DNA of 64,000 nt from positions 2,542,001 through 2,606,000 of the forward strand of contig NZ_CP051198.1 in assembly GCF_024181225.1 (NCBI RefSeq). Reading direction: 5' to 3'. The notes under the pieces were generated by a model. That model made no database searches. It saw only the letters and a list, made by a program, of their open reading frames with translations, and was not told where the DNA came from. The DNA comes from Treponema sp. OMZ 787 (GTDB lineage: Bacteria; Spirochaetota; Spirochaetia; Treponematales; Treponemataceae). Positions 1-7,882 of the stretch are shown here, in pieces. How positions within the stretch are numbered: position 1 is the first letter of the stretch; every line of letters starts with the position of its first letter. The position numbers and the translations under genes are program-made.

Positions 1-3
1 AAG

Positions 4-828
4 ATGCTTCAATACGGTTTTATGCAAAATGCTTTTATTGTTTCTTTTTTTATAGGAATCCTCTGCCCTGCAATAGGCTTATTTTTAGTTCTCAGGAAAT
101 ACTCCCTCATAGGAGATACCCTTTCCCACAGCTCCCTTGCAGGTGTTACCCTCGCCCTTGCCTCAGGAATAAACCCGATACTTGGAGCCTTTATTTTTAC
201 GACAGCTGCCGGGGCACTAATAGAAGCCCTTAGAAACGCTTTTAAAGAATATCAAGATTTAATCCTTTCGATAGTTTTGTCTTTGAGTGTAGGAATCGCC
301 ATTACCCTCATAAGTTCAGGGGCCGTCAGGGCAAATGCCGAAACCTATTTATTCGGAAGCGTCCTAACTGTTTCATCCTCCGATTTGATTACGGTCATAG
401 CTTTAAGCATCCTATCCCTGATTACCCTCGGCCTTATGTATCACAAGATGGTATACATAGCCCTCGATGAAGATATTGCAAAAATAATGGGCGTTAAGGT
501 AAGGCTCATCAATTACTTATTTTCAGCCCTTACTGCGGCAACTATAGCCGTTTCATTAAAAATCGTAGGCATGCTGGTATTAAGCTCGATGATAGCCCTC
601 CCCGTTGCAACAGCCCTTCAACTAAAAACGAGCTTTAAAAAGACCTTGATTTTTTCTATTTTTATAAGCGTGGCCGATATCATGCTCGGCTTGGTTTTGT
701 CCTATCACCTGAACGTTGCCCCGGGCGGTTTTACGGCCCTGGTTTCGGTCATTGTCTTAATCTTGACGATAGGGATGCTTTTCTTTTTAAAACATATTAG
801 AAAACCGGACGTGGTTAATACTTTATAA
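4..828 (+). CDS. Metal ABC transporter permease (ABC-3/ZnuB/TroD type)
   Basis: This is an integral membrane permease of the ABC-3 family, which moves zinc, manganese or iron across the inner membrane together with an ATPase and a periplasmic binding protein. The 274 residues are almost entirely hydrophobic helices. The early GxxLVLRKYSLIGDTLSHS segment and the later LKIVGMLVLSSMIALPVA segment are typical of the family, and the length is normal. The ATG lies at the left edge of the window, so the partner genes are probably just upstream and not visible. The metal cannot be told from the sequence. No Shine-Dalgarno can be judged because only three bases precede the start. Confidence 0.88.
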   Translation: MLQYGFMQNAFIVSFFIGILCPAIGLFLVLRKYSLIGDTLSHSSLAGVTLALASGINPILGAFIFTTAAGALIEALRNAFKEYQDLILSIVLSLSVGIAITLISSGAVRANAETYLFGSVLTVSSSDLITVIALSILSLITLGLMYHKMVYIALDEDIAKIMGVKVRLINYLFSALTAATIAVSLKIVGMLVLSSMIALPVATALQLKTSFKKTLIFSIFISVADIMLGLVLSYHLNVAPGGFTALVSVIVLILTIGMLFFLKHIRKPDVVNTL

Positions 829-842
829 GCATGTAGTAAAAG

Positions 843-856
843 AATACAAAAGTATT
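843..856. promoter_or_regulatory. Putative antitoxin operator (inverted repeat)
   Basis: A perfect 5-bp inverted repeat, AATAC-AAAA-GTATT, overlaps the first two bases of the -35 element of the toxin-antitoxin operon. Ribbon-helix-helix antitoxins of the RelB/DinJ family commonly bind such palindromes to autorepress. The repeat and its position are seen; binding is inferred. Confidence 0.45.
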
Positions 857-883
857 GTTTTTTCATAGCTTTTATGTTATATT
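855..883 (+). promoter_or_regulatory. Promoter of the toxin-antitoxin operon
   Basis: TTGTTT (855-860), a 17-bp spacer and TATATT (878-883). A TGT immediately before the -10 makes it an extended -10 promoter. It is followed by AGGAG at 891-895, five bases before the antitoxin ATG. Confidence 0.55.
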
Positions 884-900
884 TGTAATAAGGAGTAAAT

Positions 901-1158
901 ATGAAAACAGCAGTTTTACAGACGCGTTTAGACACGGCTCTAAAGAAAGATGCAGATGCTTTTTTTGAATCCATAGGAATGGATACGACTACTGCAATAC
1001 GTATATTTTTAAAACAAACCTTAATACAACGTAAAATTCCATTTGAAATTGTTCAAGATAGTTCTTTTTATTCAGAAAAAAACATAAGAGCTTTGGAAAA
1101 TTCCAAAACTCAAATGGAAAATGGACAACACTCAATAAGAGAGCTGGTTGAGGTATAG
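901..1158 (+). CDS. RelB/DinJ family antitoxin
   Basis: An 85-residue antitoxin. The N-terminal half, with TRLDTALKKDADAFFESIG followed by a TTAIRIFLKQT helix, matches the RelB/DinJ ribbon-helix-helix DNA-binding fold. The C-terminal half is charged and likely wraps the toxin. It is expected to neutralise the ribosome-dependent RNase encoded two bases downstream and to repress the shared promoter. The start has AGGAG five bases upstream. The antitoxin is of DinJ/RelB type while the toxin is of YoeB/Txe type; such mixed pairing is known in bacteria. Confidence 0.85.
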   Translation: MKTAVLQTRLDTALKKDADAFFESIGMDTTTAIRIFLKQTLIQRKIPFEIVQDSSFYSEKNIRALENSKTQMENGQHSIRELVEV

Positions 1159-1160
1159 AA

Positions 1161-1424
1161 TTGCACAAAGATTTTTCTGATGATGCATGGGCAGACTACA
1201 CCTATTGGATAATGCAGGATAAAAAGACTCTTAAGAAAATCAATAAACTAATTGCAGATATTGAACGAAACGGTCACGACGGTATAGGTCATCCGGAACC
1301 CTTAAAAGGAAATCTTAGCGATTATTGGTCTCGTTCAATAGATGAAAAACACCGTCTTGTTTATAAAATTGAAGATGGAATGATAAAGATTATTCAGTGC
1401 AAAAATCATTATAACGATAAATGA
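1161..1424 (+). CDS. yoeB: YoeB/Txe family mRNA interferase toxin
   Basis: An 87-residue toxin of the YoeB/Txe branch of the RelE superfamily, which cuts mRNA in the ribosomal A site. The residues important in E. coli YoeB are present at the same numbers: E46, R65, H83 and Y84, so it looks catalytically intact. It starts with TTG two bases after the antitoxin stop, with GAGG inside the antitoxin's last codons, implying translational coupling. The rare start codon may keep toxin output below antitoxin output (inference). Confidence 0.88.
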   Translation: MHKDFSDDAWADYTYWIMQDKKTLKKINKLIADIERNGHDGIGHPEPLKGNLSDYWSRSIDEKHRLVYKIEDGMIKIIQCKNHYNDK

Positions 1425-1428
1425 TATT

Positions 1429-2313
1429 TTAAAATTTTCGATAAGGGGAACGCACAGGCTTAGAAGCGTCGCGGATAGTCCAGTCTTCTAGGGCCGCCTC
1501 GGAAAGGCGGGGCATAAAGCGTTTTTCTTTTACTGTACTCATCGTGGAGCCGGCTCCTACCGATTCAATCCACCAATCGTATAGCTGAACATTTGTCTTT
1601 ACATCCCAAAAACTGTGAAGTTTTTCGAGAGAGACAAAGCCGATTGGGTCATATTCGTAAAATCTTAATTTTGACTCAGCAGTATTCGGATGAGTTTCAT
1701 AAGGCAGCCATTTTTGCGGAATATAATTGTTCCCGATTATTCTTTTATATTCGCTAGGCATTCCGTATGCATAAAGAAGTTTTGTGTTGGTATCAAGTGC
1801 AAAAATTAAGTTATTAAGAGCATTTTCAAAAATCATGTCTTTTGCTGCATAGGCAGTAAATTTAAAAAAGATAAACCTTTGAAGCATTTTTGCTTCGCGA
1901 GGCTCATCATACATAGGAAGATCAAAGGGATGGGTGCCGTCAATCTTGTAATAGACAACATCGTTTATTTTATTTGTTATATTAAAAAAAATAATTGTAC
2001 CCGGAACTTCAGTTTCGATGTATTTGTAAGTCTTTCCCTCCTTACCCCAGCCATCATGAGGAGCACACGCCGCCCATTTAAAATCACTTTTAAAAAGCAT
2101 TTCAACAACAGGAGCTGAACCTTTTAAAGGAGATGTAATCTTCGACATATGAATAAGGCAATCACCAAGCATTGCTTTCTTGTAGATACAGTCGGGATTA
2201 TCAGGATCTGCTTTGATATTTTTACTCTTGCTTGAATCTTCAGCTATGAGAAAATTTAACGAATAAACGAGGAACAAAATCTTGACAAACGAATTTAAGG
2301 CAATTTTTTTCAT
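1429..2313 (-). CDS. Exported hypothetical protein sharing a domain with the upstream lipoprotein
   Basis: A 294-residue protein beginning with a hydrophobic signal segment (KILFLVYSLNFLIA). The open frame extends to 2391, but a strong terminator for the upstream gene lies at 2331-2370, so the ATG at 2313 is the likely start. Its central part (a KFTAYAAKDMIFENALNN segment, then a Tyr-rich stretch ending YEYDPIGFVS) resembles the middle of the adjacent 1,100-residue lipoprotein (RFTANAGPAMFIQYLDNS, ending YMSDPVGYVN), so the two are partial paralogues. No Cys follows the signal, so it may be secreted or periplasmic. Function is unknown. It converges on the toxin gene with a 4-bp gap and no obvious terminator. 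Confidence 0.7.
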   Translation of the reverse strand: MKKIALNSFVKILFLVYSLNFLIAEDSSKSKNIKADPDNPDCIYKKAMLGDCLIHMSKITSPLKGSAPVVEMLFKSDFKWAACAPHDGWGKEGKTYKYIETEVPGTIIFFNITNKINDVVYYKIDGTHPFDLPMYDEPREAKMLQRFIFFKFTAYAAKDMIFENALNNLIFALDTNTKLLYAYGMPSEYKRIIGNNYIPQKWLPYETHPNTAESKLRFYEYDPIGFVSLEKLHSFWDVKTNVQLYDWWIESVGAGSTMSTVKEKRFMPRLSEAALEDWTIRDASKPVRSPYRKF

Positions 2314-2330
2314 AGGATTTTTAAACTTGA

Positions 2331-2370
2331 AAAAAGCCGGAGGCTCTTCATGAGCCTTCGGCTTAGTTTT
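2331..2370 (-). terminator. Rho-independent terminator
   Basis: Arms at 2334-2346 and 2352-2364 (GCCGNAGGCTC paired across TTCAT) form a GC-rich hairpin. On the minus strand it is followed by a run of T. It lies just past the stop of the 2382-5684 lipoprotein gene and before the start chosen for the next gene. Confidence 0.8.
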
Positions 2371-2381
2371 TAATTTCTTAC

Positions 2382-5300
2382 TTATTCCCATTTAATCTCG
2401 TAGGTTACTTTAGCTGTACCGTTAAGATAATTATCACCAGAATTTTTATATTTATAGCTTATAACAAAATCTTTTGTTTCTCCCTTAGCTATTGTAAAAT
2501 TTTTATCATATTCTACATCAACATTAGGAATTGAAAAGTCAGTTGGATTATCCAGTTCCCAAATATCGCTCTGGCGATTATATTTAAAATTAATAATACT
2601 TTGTTGATAATCCGACAAAATTTGCTCTGTTTCAAGATAGTACTTACCCCAATTCAGATACCCTTTATAGTATATTAACCCGATATCGATTTTAAAATAC
2701 TCATACTTGAGGTTTATACTTACAGTATTTTCAGTATGCGCTCCTTTTAAAAGATATGTTGTAAAGTCGACAAGCTTATCATCCTTTGTCGGTTTTCTGC
2801 CACCAGGAGACTGCCAGATAGATTTAAAATCTAAAGGCTTTAAAGGATCATAATATTCGGCAAGTCTAAAATCATAAAAGAAATAAACATATTTATCCTT
2901 TTCCCATGGAGGACTAGTGCGTCCTATATCAACATTATGCAACTTCTTCGCTGTTACCGTCAATTTTCCCGGCGGAATATATGCCATGTCGCATACGGTA
3001 TTTTTGGCATCTTCTTCACTGTTTATGGTTATTTCAGCCAGATTGATATTACCGGTTGCTGCAGCTCCTTCCCAAGCTTGTGTTTCATACTTAGTGTTAC
3101 AGAATGCAAGAAATTGAATTTTATCGCCCTTCTTTACATAGGAGCCTAGTTCAATAGGTTTTCCATCCCTAAGGGCAATAATACGACCGGCATTATCATT
3201 ATTTACCTTAAATATCAACGGATACGATTCTTCTACCTCAACTTTTACAATAGCGGATTTTCTCTCTGCCGTTTTCTTTCCGTCAACCTTGTCATTTGTA
3301 TTTGTAACAACACAATAATAATACAAAATTTGCGGAGATGAAGTGTCGATATTCAACTCAATAGAAGATTCTGTCTTTCCGTCAATTATGATACCTGTTT
3401 CAGTATTCGGCTGGCTATTTTGATACCACTGATATGATATATGTCCCATATCCATTGAAATAGCTTCTGCCTCAAGATTTATATTACCTGAGGTTTTAAT
3501 TGGTATAGATTTACTCTCAGGTTCTTTGATTATACGAGGCTGTTCTGCATCAGTAGTCAGATGCCCTGAGGTTATCAATAGCTTTACAGCATCTGACTTA
3601 ACCATATCTGAGTTTCCATTATAAGTATTGGTTACCTCACAATATATATAACAGTTTGTTTCTACAGTCTTATCCGGCGTGTAAGTATCCGATACTGCAT
3701 CAGGAATTAATGTACCACCCTCATTTGATTGAATAGTATTTTTATACCATTTATAGGAAAGAGTTTCACCTTCCGGAACAGGAGCAGCCTTTACCCTCAT
3801 AACTGCATTTTCATCTGAATTAATAGATACAAGAAGAGCCATAGGTTGTCCCAAGACAATAGGCTGGGAAACCGTGTAATTAGGATTTTCAGTTGTTAGT
3901 ACTTCAGTCTTCTTTGTAACAATTTCATTACGATAAGGAGAAAAGCCTGCAGCATTAGATTTTTTTTCGGCAGGTTTTGTATAGCTAGTATTTTTCTTTG
4001 CCTTATAATCATTTTGAGATATATTAGATTTTATCCACGGATACATGACAACTGATCCATCTTCATTTACATAACCTACAGGATCACTCATATAAAAAGG
4101 CTCATCAAAATGCTCATGATTACCATGACTGTTCTGTTTATAATCCATCCAAGCACTCGGAACTCCTAAATTACTTATTTCGGCAGGATCACTATAATAA
4201 AATAAAAATTTAGAATATCGATCCACACAAAACATTGAATTATCTAAATATTGGATAAACATAGCAGGTCCAGCATTTGCCGTAAACCGATAAAAGTAAA
4301 ACCTACTATCATTAAGATCATTAGGAGGTTCATATGCGCCATGATGCTTCCAGCGCTCTTTTCTCGTAACATATTTATAAAATTTTACATTTCTTGATGT
4401 TTTAGCTCCGCTGGCAAAATCAGGACCATCATACGTAGATGGCGTTCCATACCAAGAACCAGGCTTAAATCTATAGCTTGCAACATTAGTATCAATATCA
4501 AAATTATCTATATAGACAACCCAATCATCAAATTTAGATGCAGGAAATTCATAATCTGAATTATAATACTCAAAAGGACTTATCTTCTCAGTTTTAGTAT
4601 TTACCTTCACTATATATTTTTTATTTCCTTTTTTATCTAAAGGATTATATAAAACATTAGGATCTTTTTTTAATGTCAACTTAGAGTTCCAAGCCTGATA
4701 TTTACCGGCTTTTGCGTCTATATAAACATCCAATGATAAAATATCTTCCGTAAAATCAATATTTGCAGAATTTATTTTAATTGGAATGTAACCGAATTTT
4801 TTAAAAGATAGAATTATATCATCAGCAGTAATGGCTTGAACTGTTTTTGATACTAAAGCAGCCTTACCTATCTCAGCCTTGATTCCAAAAACATATATTC
4901 CTTCAAGTTGCAAAGCTTCATCTTCACCATCTTGTCTAGGCTGCCTAGTCACAAAGATAGTCTTTTCAAAATCTTTGTACTGCCCTTTTTTACCTTCAAC
5001 AAAAAACTTTATTTTAACTGGCTCCCCTTCTTTTAGTTCAACAGGAGCCTGTGCTACCTCAACAGGAATGACAGTTGTCATGCCTCCGTAATTAAATACA
5101 GCTTTAATTTTAGAGGCATCAATTATCGCTTCTTTATATGGAACTGATACAGAGTCTGATATAGCAGGAATTTCACAAACATTAAGACTACTTAGCTCCA
5201 GATCATAAGGCTCTTCCTGAGTAACCTTTATTATCTTTTCTAATGTCACATATTGCCCATATCCTTCAGAAGAGGATATCTTAATAGTAATTGGAATTGA

Positions 5301-5684
5301 GTGTCCTGGAGCAAGATGGGTTCCATCTCCATTTATTGAAACTTTTACAGGAACAGGTTCCATTGAAGATAAAGAATACACAGCCTTAACTGATATATGT
5401 TCTGGAAGGACCTCATCCACATTGGCAGGTAAATTTACAATATACACATCTGATTCAGAGAATTTTTTTATAGCATCAGATTCATTTGTCGGCACTTCTT
5501 TAAGTTCAGGAGTAACTAAATTACCAGCAACCTTTATCTCCGTAACATATATTTTGAGTAAGTCACTTGTTGTTGAACGAGGATACAAAGGAGTTCCTAC
5601 AGCAGGGCGACAAGAGTTAATCAAAACAAAAATAATACTTATACAAAGCATTATAAATGATTTATAAAAAAAATTTTTTTTCAT
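2382..5684 (-). CDS. Large surface lipoprotein with repeated beta-sandwich-like modules
   Basis: An 1,100-residue lipoprotein precursor: the signal peptide ends in a lipobox-like LINSC with Cys25. Residues about 40-350 contain three similar modules built on 'EIKVAG/LNVCEIP/GIYVFGIKA ... ITIKISSSEG.Y..LEKII.VT' patterns, suggesting tandem immunoglobulin-like folds. The middle (about 360-600) shares a Tyr-rich domain with the neighbouring 1429-2313 product. Residues about 650-850 hold two repeats with SYKWYKN and SYQWYQN motifs typical of Ig-like surface modules, and the C-terminus is Tyr-rich. It follows the outer-membrane protein gene by 15 bp, so the two are probably cotranscribed. Surface exposure and adhesion are plausible but inferred. 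Confidence 0.7.
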   Translation of the reverse strand: MKKNFFYKSFIMLCISIIFVLINSCRPAVGTPLYPRSTTSDLLKIYVTEIKVAGNLVTPELKEVPTNESDAIKKFSESDVYIVNLPANVDEVLPEHISVKAVYSLSSMEPVPVKVSINGDGTHLAPGHSIPITIKISSSEGYGQYVTLEKIIKVTQEEPYDLELSSLNVCEIPAISDSVSVPYKEAIIDASKIKAVFNYGGMTTVIPVEVAQAPVELKEGEPVKIKFFVEGKKGQYKDFEKTIFVTRQPRQDGEDEALQLEGIYVFGIKAEIGKAALVSKTVQAITADDIILSFKKFGYIPIKINSANIDFTEDILSLDVYIDAKAGKYQAWNSKLTLKKDPNVLYNPLDKKGNKKYIVKVNTKTEKISPFEYYNSDYEFPASKFDDWVVYIDNFDIDTNVASYRFKPGSWYGTPSTYDGPDFASGAKTSRNVKFYKYVTRKERWKHHGAYEPPNDLNDSRFYFYRFTANAGPAMFIQYLDNSMFCVDRYSKFLFYYSDPAEISNLGVPSAWMDYKQNSHGNHEHFDEPFYMSDPVGYVNEDGSVVMYPWIKSNISQNDYKAKKNTSYTKPAEKKSNAAGFSPYRNEIVTKKTEVLTTENPNYTVSQPIVLGQPMALLVSINSDENAVMRVKAAPVPEGETLSYKWYKNTIQSNEGGTLIPDAVSDTYTPDKTVETNCYIYCEVTNTYNGNSDMVKSDAVKLLITSGHLTTDAEQPRIIKEPESKSIPIKTSGNINLEAEAISMDMGHISYQWYQNSQPNTETGIIIDGKTESSIELNIDTSSPQILYYYCVVTNTNDKVDGKKTAERKSAIVKVEVEESYPLIFKVNNDNAGRIIALRDGKPIELGSYVKKGDKIQFLAFCNTKYETQAWEGAAATGNINLAEITINSEEDAKNTVCDMAYIPPGKLTVTAKKLHNVDIGRTSPPWEKDKYVYFFYDFRLAEYYDPLKPLDFKSIWQSPGGRKPTKDDKLVDFTTYLLKGAHTENTVSINLKYEYFKIDIGLIYYKGYLNWGKYYLETEQILSDYQQSIINFKYNRQSDIWELDNPTDFSIPNVDVEYDKNFTIAKGETKDFVISYKYKNSGDNYLNGTAKVTYEIKWE

Positions 5685-5699
5685 TTCTACCTCTCTATC

Positions 5700-6590
5700 T
5701 CACACTTTAAACAATAAACCAAGGCTTATACCAAAGTCAAGGTTATTCATAAAAAATGAATTTATAGGATCTTTCTTAAAATCTACATTTTGGTTATTAA
5801 CCCAGGCAGCATATTCAATTTGTGCTGGAAGAGCAATATATTTTGGTTTATATATTGAATACGATAAAAAGCCGCCTAAAGTAAGCCCCATAGTAGAAAT
5901 TATAGGTTGACCATATTCCATAGATACTTTTAAATTAAGACCTAAAGGATTCATTTTCATCATCATGTCCTCAGGAATTAAAAGAGTGCCTGCCCCAGAT
6001 GAAAAATCAGGACCAGACAGACCTGGAGGCCCCAGAGTTTTCATATAGGCGACTTCTTTATCGGTCAGATTAGTATAAAGCTCATAAGTAGGCTGAGGAT
6101 CCATTAGCATCTTTCCTCCTATACCAAAACCCAAAACAAGCCTATTCTTTAAAAGCATAGTCTTCAGTGTTGTTCCAAATTGTAAAACAGGAGTCATGTA
6201 AACCCTGGCATAAACTTCAATATCTTTTGTATAACCACCAGGAAATTCCATGTTCTTTGTTCCCGAAATCTGTCCCGAAAATCCTTGGCCGATACCTAGG
6301 TTAAAACCAAGCCCCAAACCTCCAAAAATCTTGTTATTCGTATAGTTAAAATACCTTATGGAGTCAAAAATATAGGTAAGCTCGGCATCGCCGTTCATAA
6401 TAAAACCTACCATACCCCGCATAAAATCGGCCCCAAGATATCTTTTATCTGCTTCATTTATATGGGGATCGGTAAAAGATCCGGAAAAGTTCGCTTTTAG
6501 TCCGAGAGTAAAGCCTTTTTCAAAGGCAAAGGCCGAAAAACTTACAAACACAAACATAACCAACAAAATAAATTTTCTAATCGGTCTCAT
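5700..6590 (-). CDS. Putative outer-membrane beta-barrel protein
   Basis: A 296-residue protein with a signal peptide ending in SFSAFA and then many alternating, aromatic- and glycine-rich stretches (GLKANFSGSF, GGLGLGFNLGIGQGFSG, LGFGIGGKML, LTLGGFLSYSIY) ending in a C-terminal FGISLGLLFKV strand, all typical of a beta-barrel. The ATG at 6590 is preferred to the upstream GTG because AGAGG sits five bases before it. It leads an operon with the large lipoprotein. The exact family is not recognised. Confidence 0.65.
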   Translation of the reverse strand: MRPIRKFILLVMFVFVSFSAFAFEKGFTLGLKANFSGSFTDPHINEADKRYLGADFMRGMVGFIMNGDAELTYIFDSIRYFNYTNNKIFGGLGLGFNLGIGQGFSGQISGTKNMEFPGGYTKDIEVYARVYMTPVLQFGTTLKTMLLKNRLVLGFGIGGKMLMDPQPTYELYTNLTDKEVAYMKTLGPPGLSGPDFSSGAGTLLIPEDMMMKMNPLGLNLKVSMEYGQPIISTMGLTLGGFLSYSIYKPKYIALPAQIEYAAWVNNQNVDFKKDPINSFFMNNLDFGISLGLLFKV

Positions 6591-6607
6591 AAACACCTCT
6601 TGGCTAA

Positions 6608-6636
6608 AGTGTACGGATTTTTTATAAAAAGGTCAA
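6608..6636 (-). promoter_or_regulatory. Promoter of the outer-membrane protein/lipoprotein operon
   Basis: On the minus strand, TTGACC (6631-6636), a 17-bp spacer and TACACT (6608-6613). Transcription should begin near 6601, giving a leader of about 11 nt that contains the ribosome site. Confidence 0.7.
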
Positions 6637-6682
6637 TACGAGGATAAATTATTATCGGTAATTTATTATCTATTCCCCCTGA

Positions 6683-6711
6683 TGGACTTTTTTGCATTTT
6701 TAAGATAAAAT
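6683..6711 (+). promoter_or_regulatory. Promoter of thiI, close to the start codon
   Basis: TGGACT (6683-6688), 17 bp, TAAAAT (6706-6711). The -10 ends eight bases before the thiI ATG and there is no Shine-Dalgarno, so the mRNA would be leaderless or nearly so. Confidence 0.5.
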
Positions 6712-6719
6712 ATAAGAAT

Positions 6720-7880
6720 ATGGAACTTTTCTATCTTGCAAAAATAGGCGAAATTAACCTAAAAAAAGGGAATTTAAAAGATTTTGAAATGCGGCTTTCG
6801 CAAAATTTACGCAGCTATTTATCCGGAGCGAAGCCCAATATACGCGTGCGGGCCGGAAGAATGTATGTAAGCGTTAAACCCGAATTTAAAGAAAAAACCG
6901 AAGAAGCCTTAAATAAACTCATAGGCATTACGGGCTGGGCCCAAGCCCTTCCCGCCGAAAAAACTATTGAAGCGATCACCGAGACAGCCAAGGCCGAAGC
7001 CATAAGGGCAAGGGATGCCGGGGCAAAAACATTTAAAATAGAATCCCGCCGCGGAGAAAAAAACTTCCCCCTCACCTCTTACGAAATTTCAAGAGAGGTC
7101 GGCGGCGTAATCCACATGCAAGGAATCTTAAAAACCGATGTTCATAATCCCGACATTGTAATCACAATCGAGGTAAGAGAAAAAGCCTTTATCTACGGCC
7201 TCCAACACAAGGGGCGGAGAGGTCTTCCATGCGGCTGTTCGGGAAGGGGTCTTTTACTCCTTTCGGGAGGAATTGACTCCCCAGTTGCAGGATTTAAGAT
7301 GCTTACCCGCGGAATGAAGCTCGATTATCTTTACTTTCATTCTCATCCTTATACCTCGCCCGAAGCTCAAGCTAAGGTTGAAAAGCTCGCTGAAATCTTA
7401 GCCGGCTACGGCCTCGGCGGCTACTTAAACATAATTCCTTTTACAAAGGTTCAGCAGCAAATCAGAGAAAAAAGCCCCGAAGCCTATCTCACCTTAATGA
7501 TGAGAATCTGCATGATGAAGATAGCAAATATGACGGCTAAAGGCATAAATGCCAAATGCCTTATTACGGGAGAAAGCCTTGCTCAGGTTGCAAGCCAAAC
7601 TGTCGAAAACTTGACAGTTACCAATTCCTATGCGGAATTTCCGGTTTTTAGGCCGCTCATAGGCCTCGATAAGGAAGAAATTACGATACAGGCCAAGGAA
7701 ATCGGAACCTATGAAACCTCAATCTTACCATACGAAGATTGCTGCGTAATGTTTTCGCCCAAGCACCCGATTTTACACTCAAACCTAAAAGATGCAGCCG
7801 AAATTTTTGAAAGAATGGAAATAGACGGCCTTTTAGAAGAAGCCTATGCACAAAGAGAAGTCAAAAAGATGGGCTTTTAA
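6720..7880 (+). CDS. thiI: tRNA 4-thiouridine synthase ThiI
   Basis: Cytoplasmic enzyme that adds sulfur to uridine 8 of tRNA, and in many bacteria also supplies sulfur for thiazole synthesis. The order is an N-terminal ferredoxin-like segment, a THUMP domain (about 60-165) and a PP-loop ATPase with SGGIDSP near residue 182. At 386 residues it lacks the C-terminal rhodanese domain of the E. coli enzyme, as many ThiI proteins do. A conserved EDCCVMFSPKHP motif near the end carries the PP-loop-domain cysteine. No thiamine genes are nearby, which favours the tRNA role. It is followed two bases later by the aroF-rnhA gene. Confidence 0.93.
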   Translation: MELFYLAKIGEINLKKGNLKDFEMRLSQNLRSYLSGAKPNIRVRAGRMYVSVKPEFKEKTEEALNKLIGITGWAQALPAEKTIEAITETAKAEAIRARDAGAKTFKIESRRGEKNFPLTSYEISREVGGVIHMQGILKTDVHNPDIVITIEVREKAFIYGLQHKGRRGLPCGCSGRGLLLLSGGIDSPVAGFKMLTRGMKLDYLYFHSHPYTSPEAQAKVEKLAEILAGYGLGGYLNIIPFTKVQQQIREKSPEAYLTLMMRICMMKIANMTAKGINAKCLITGESLAQVASQTVENLTVTNSYAEFPVFRPLIGLDKEEITIQAKEIGTYETSILPYEDCCVMFSPKHPILHSNLKDAAEIFERMEIDGLLEEAYAQREVKKMGF

Positions 7881-7882
7881 AT

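Noticed and set aside
2314-2391. Upstream start for the 1429-2313 gene
   Set aside because: It lies before the upstream gene's terminator and the signal peptide begins at 2313.
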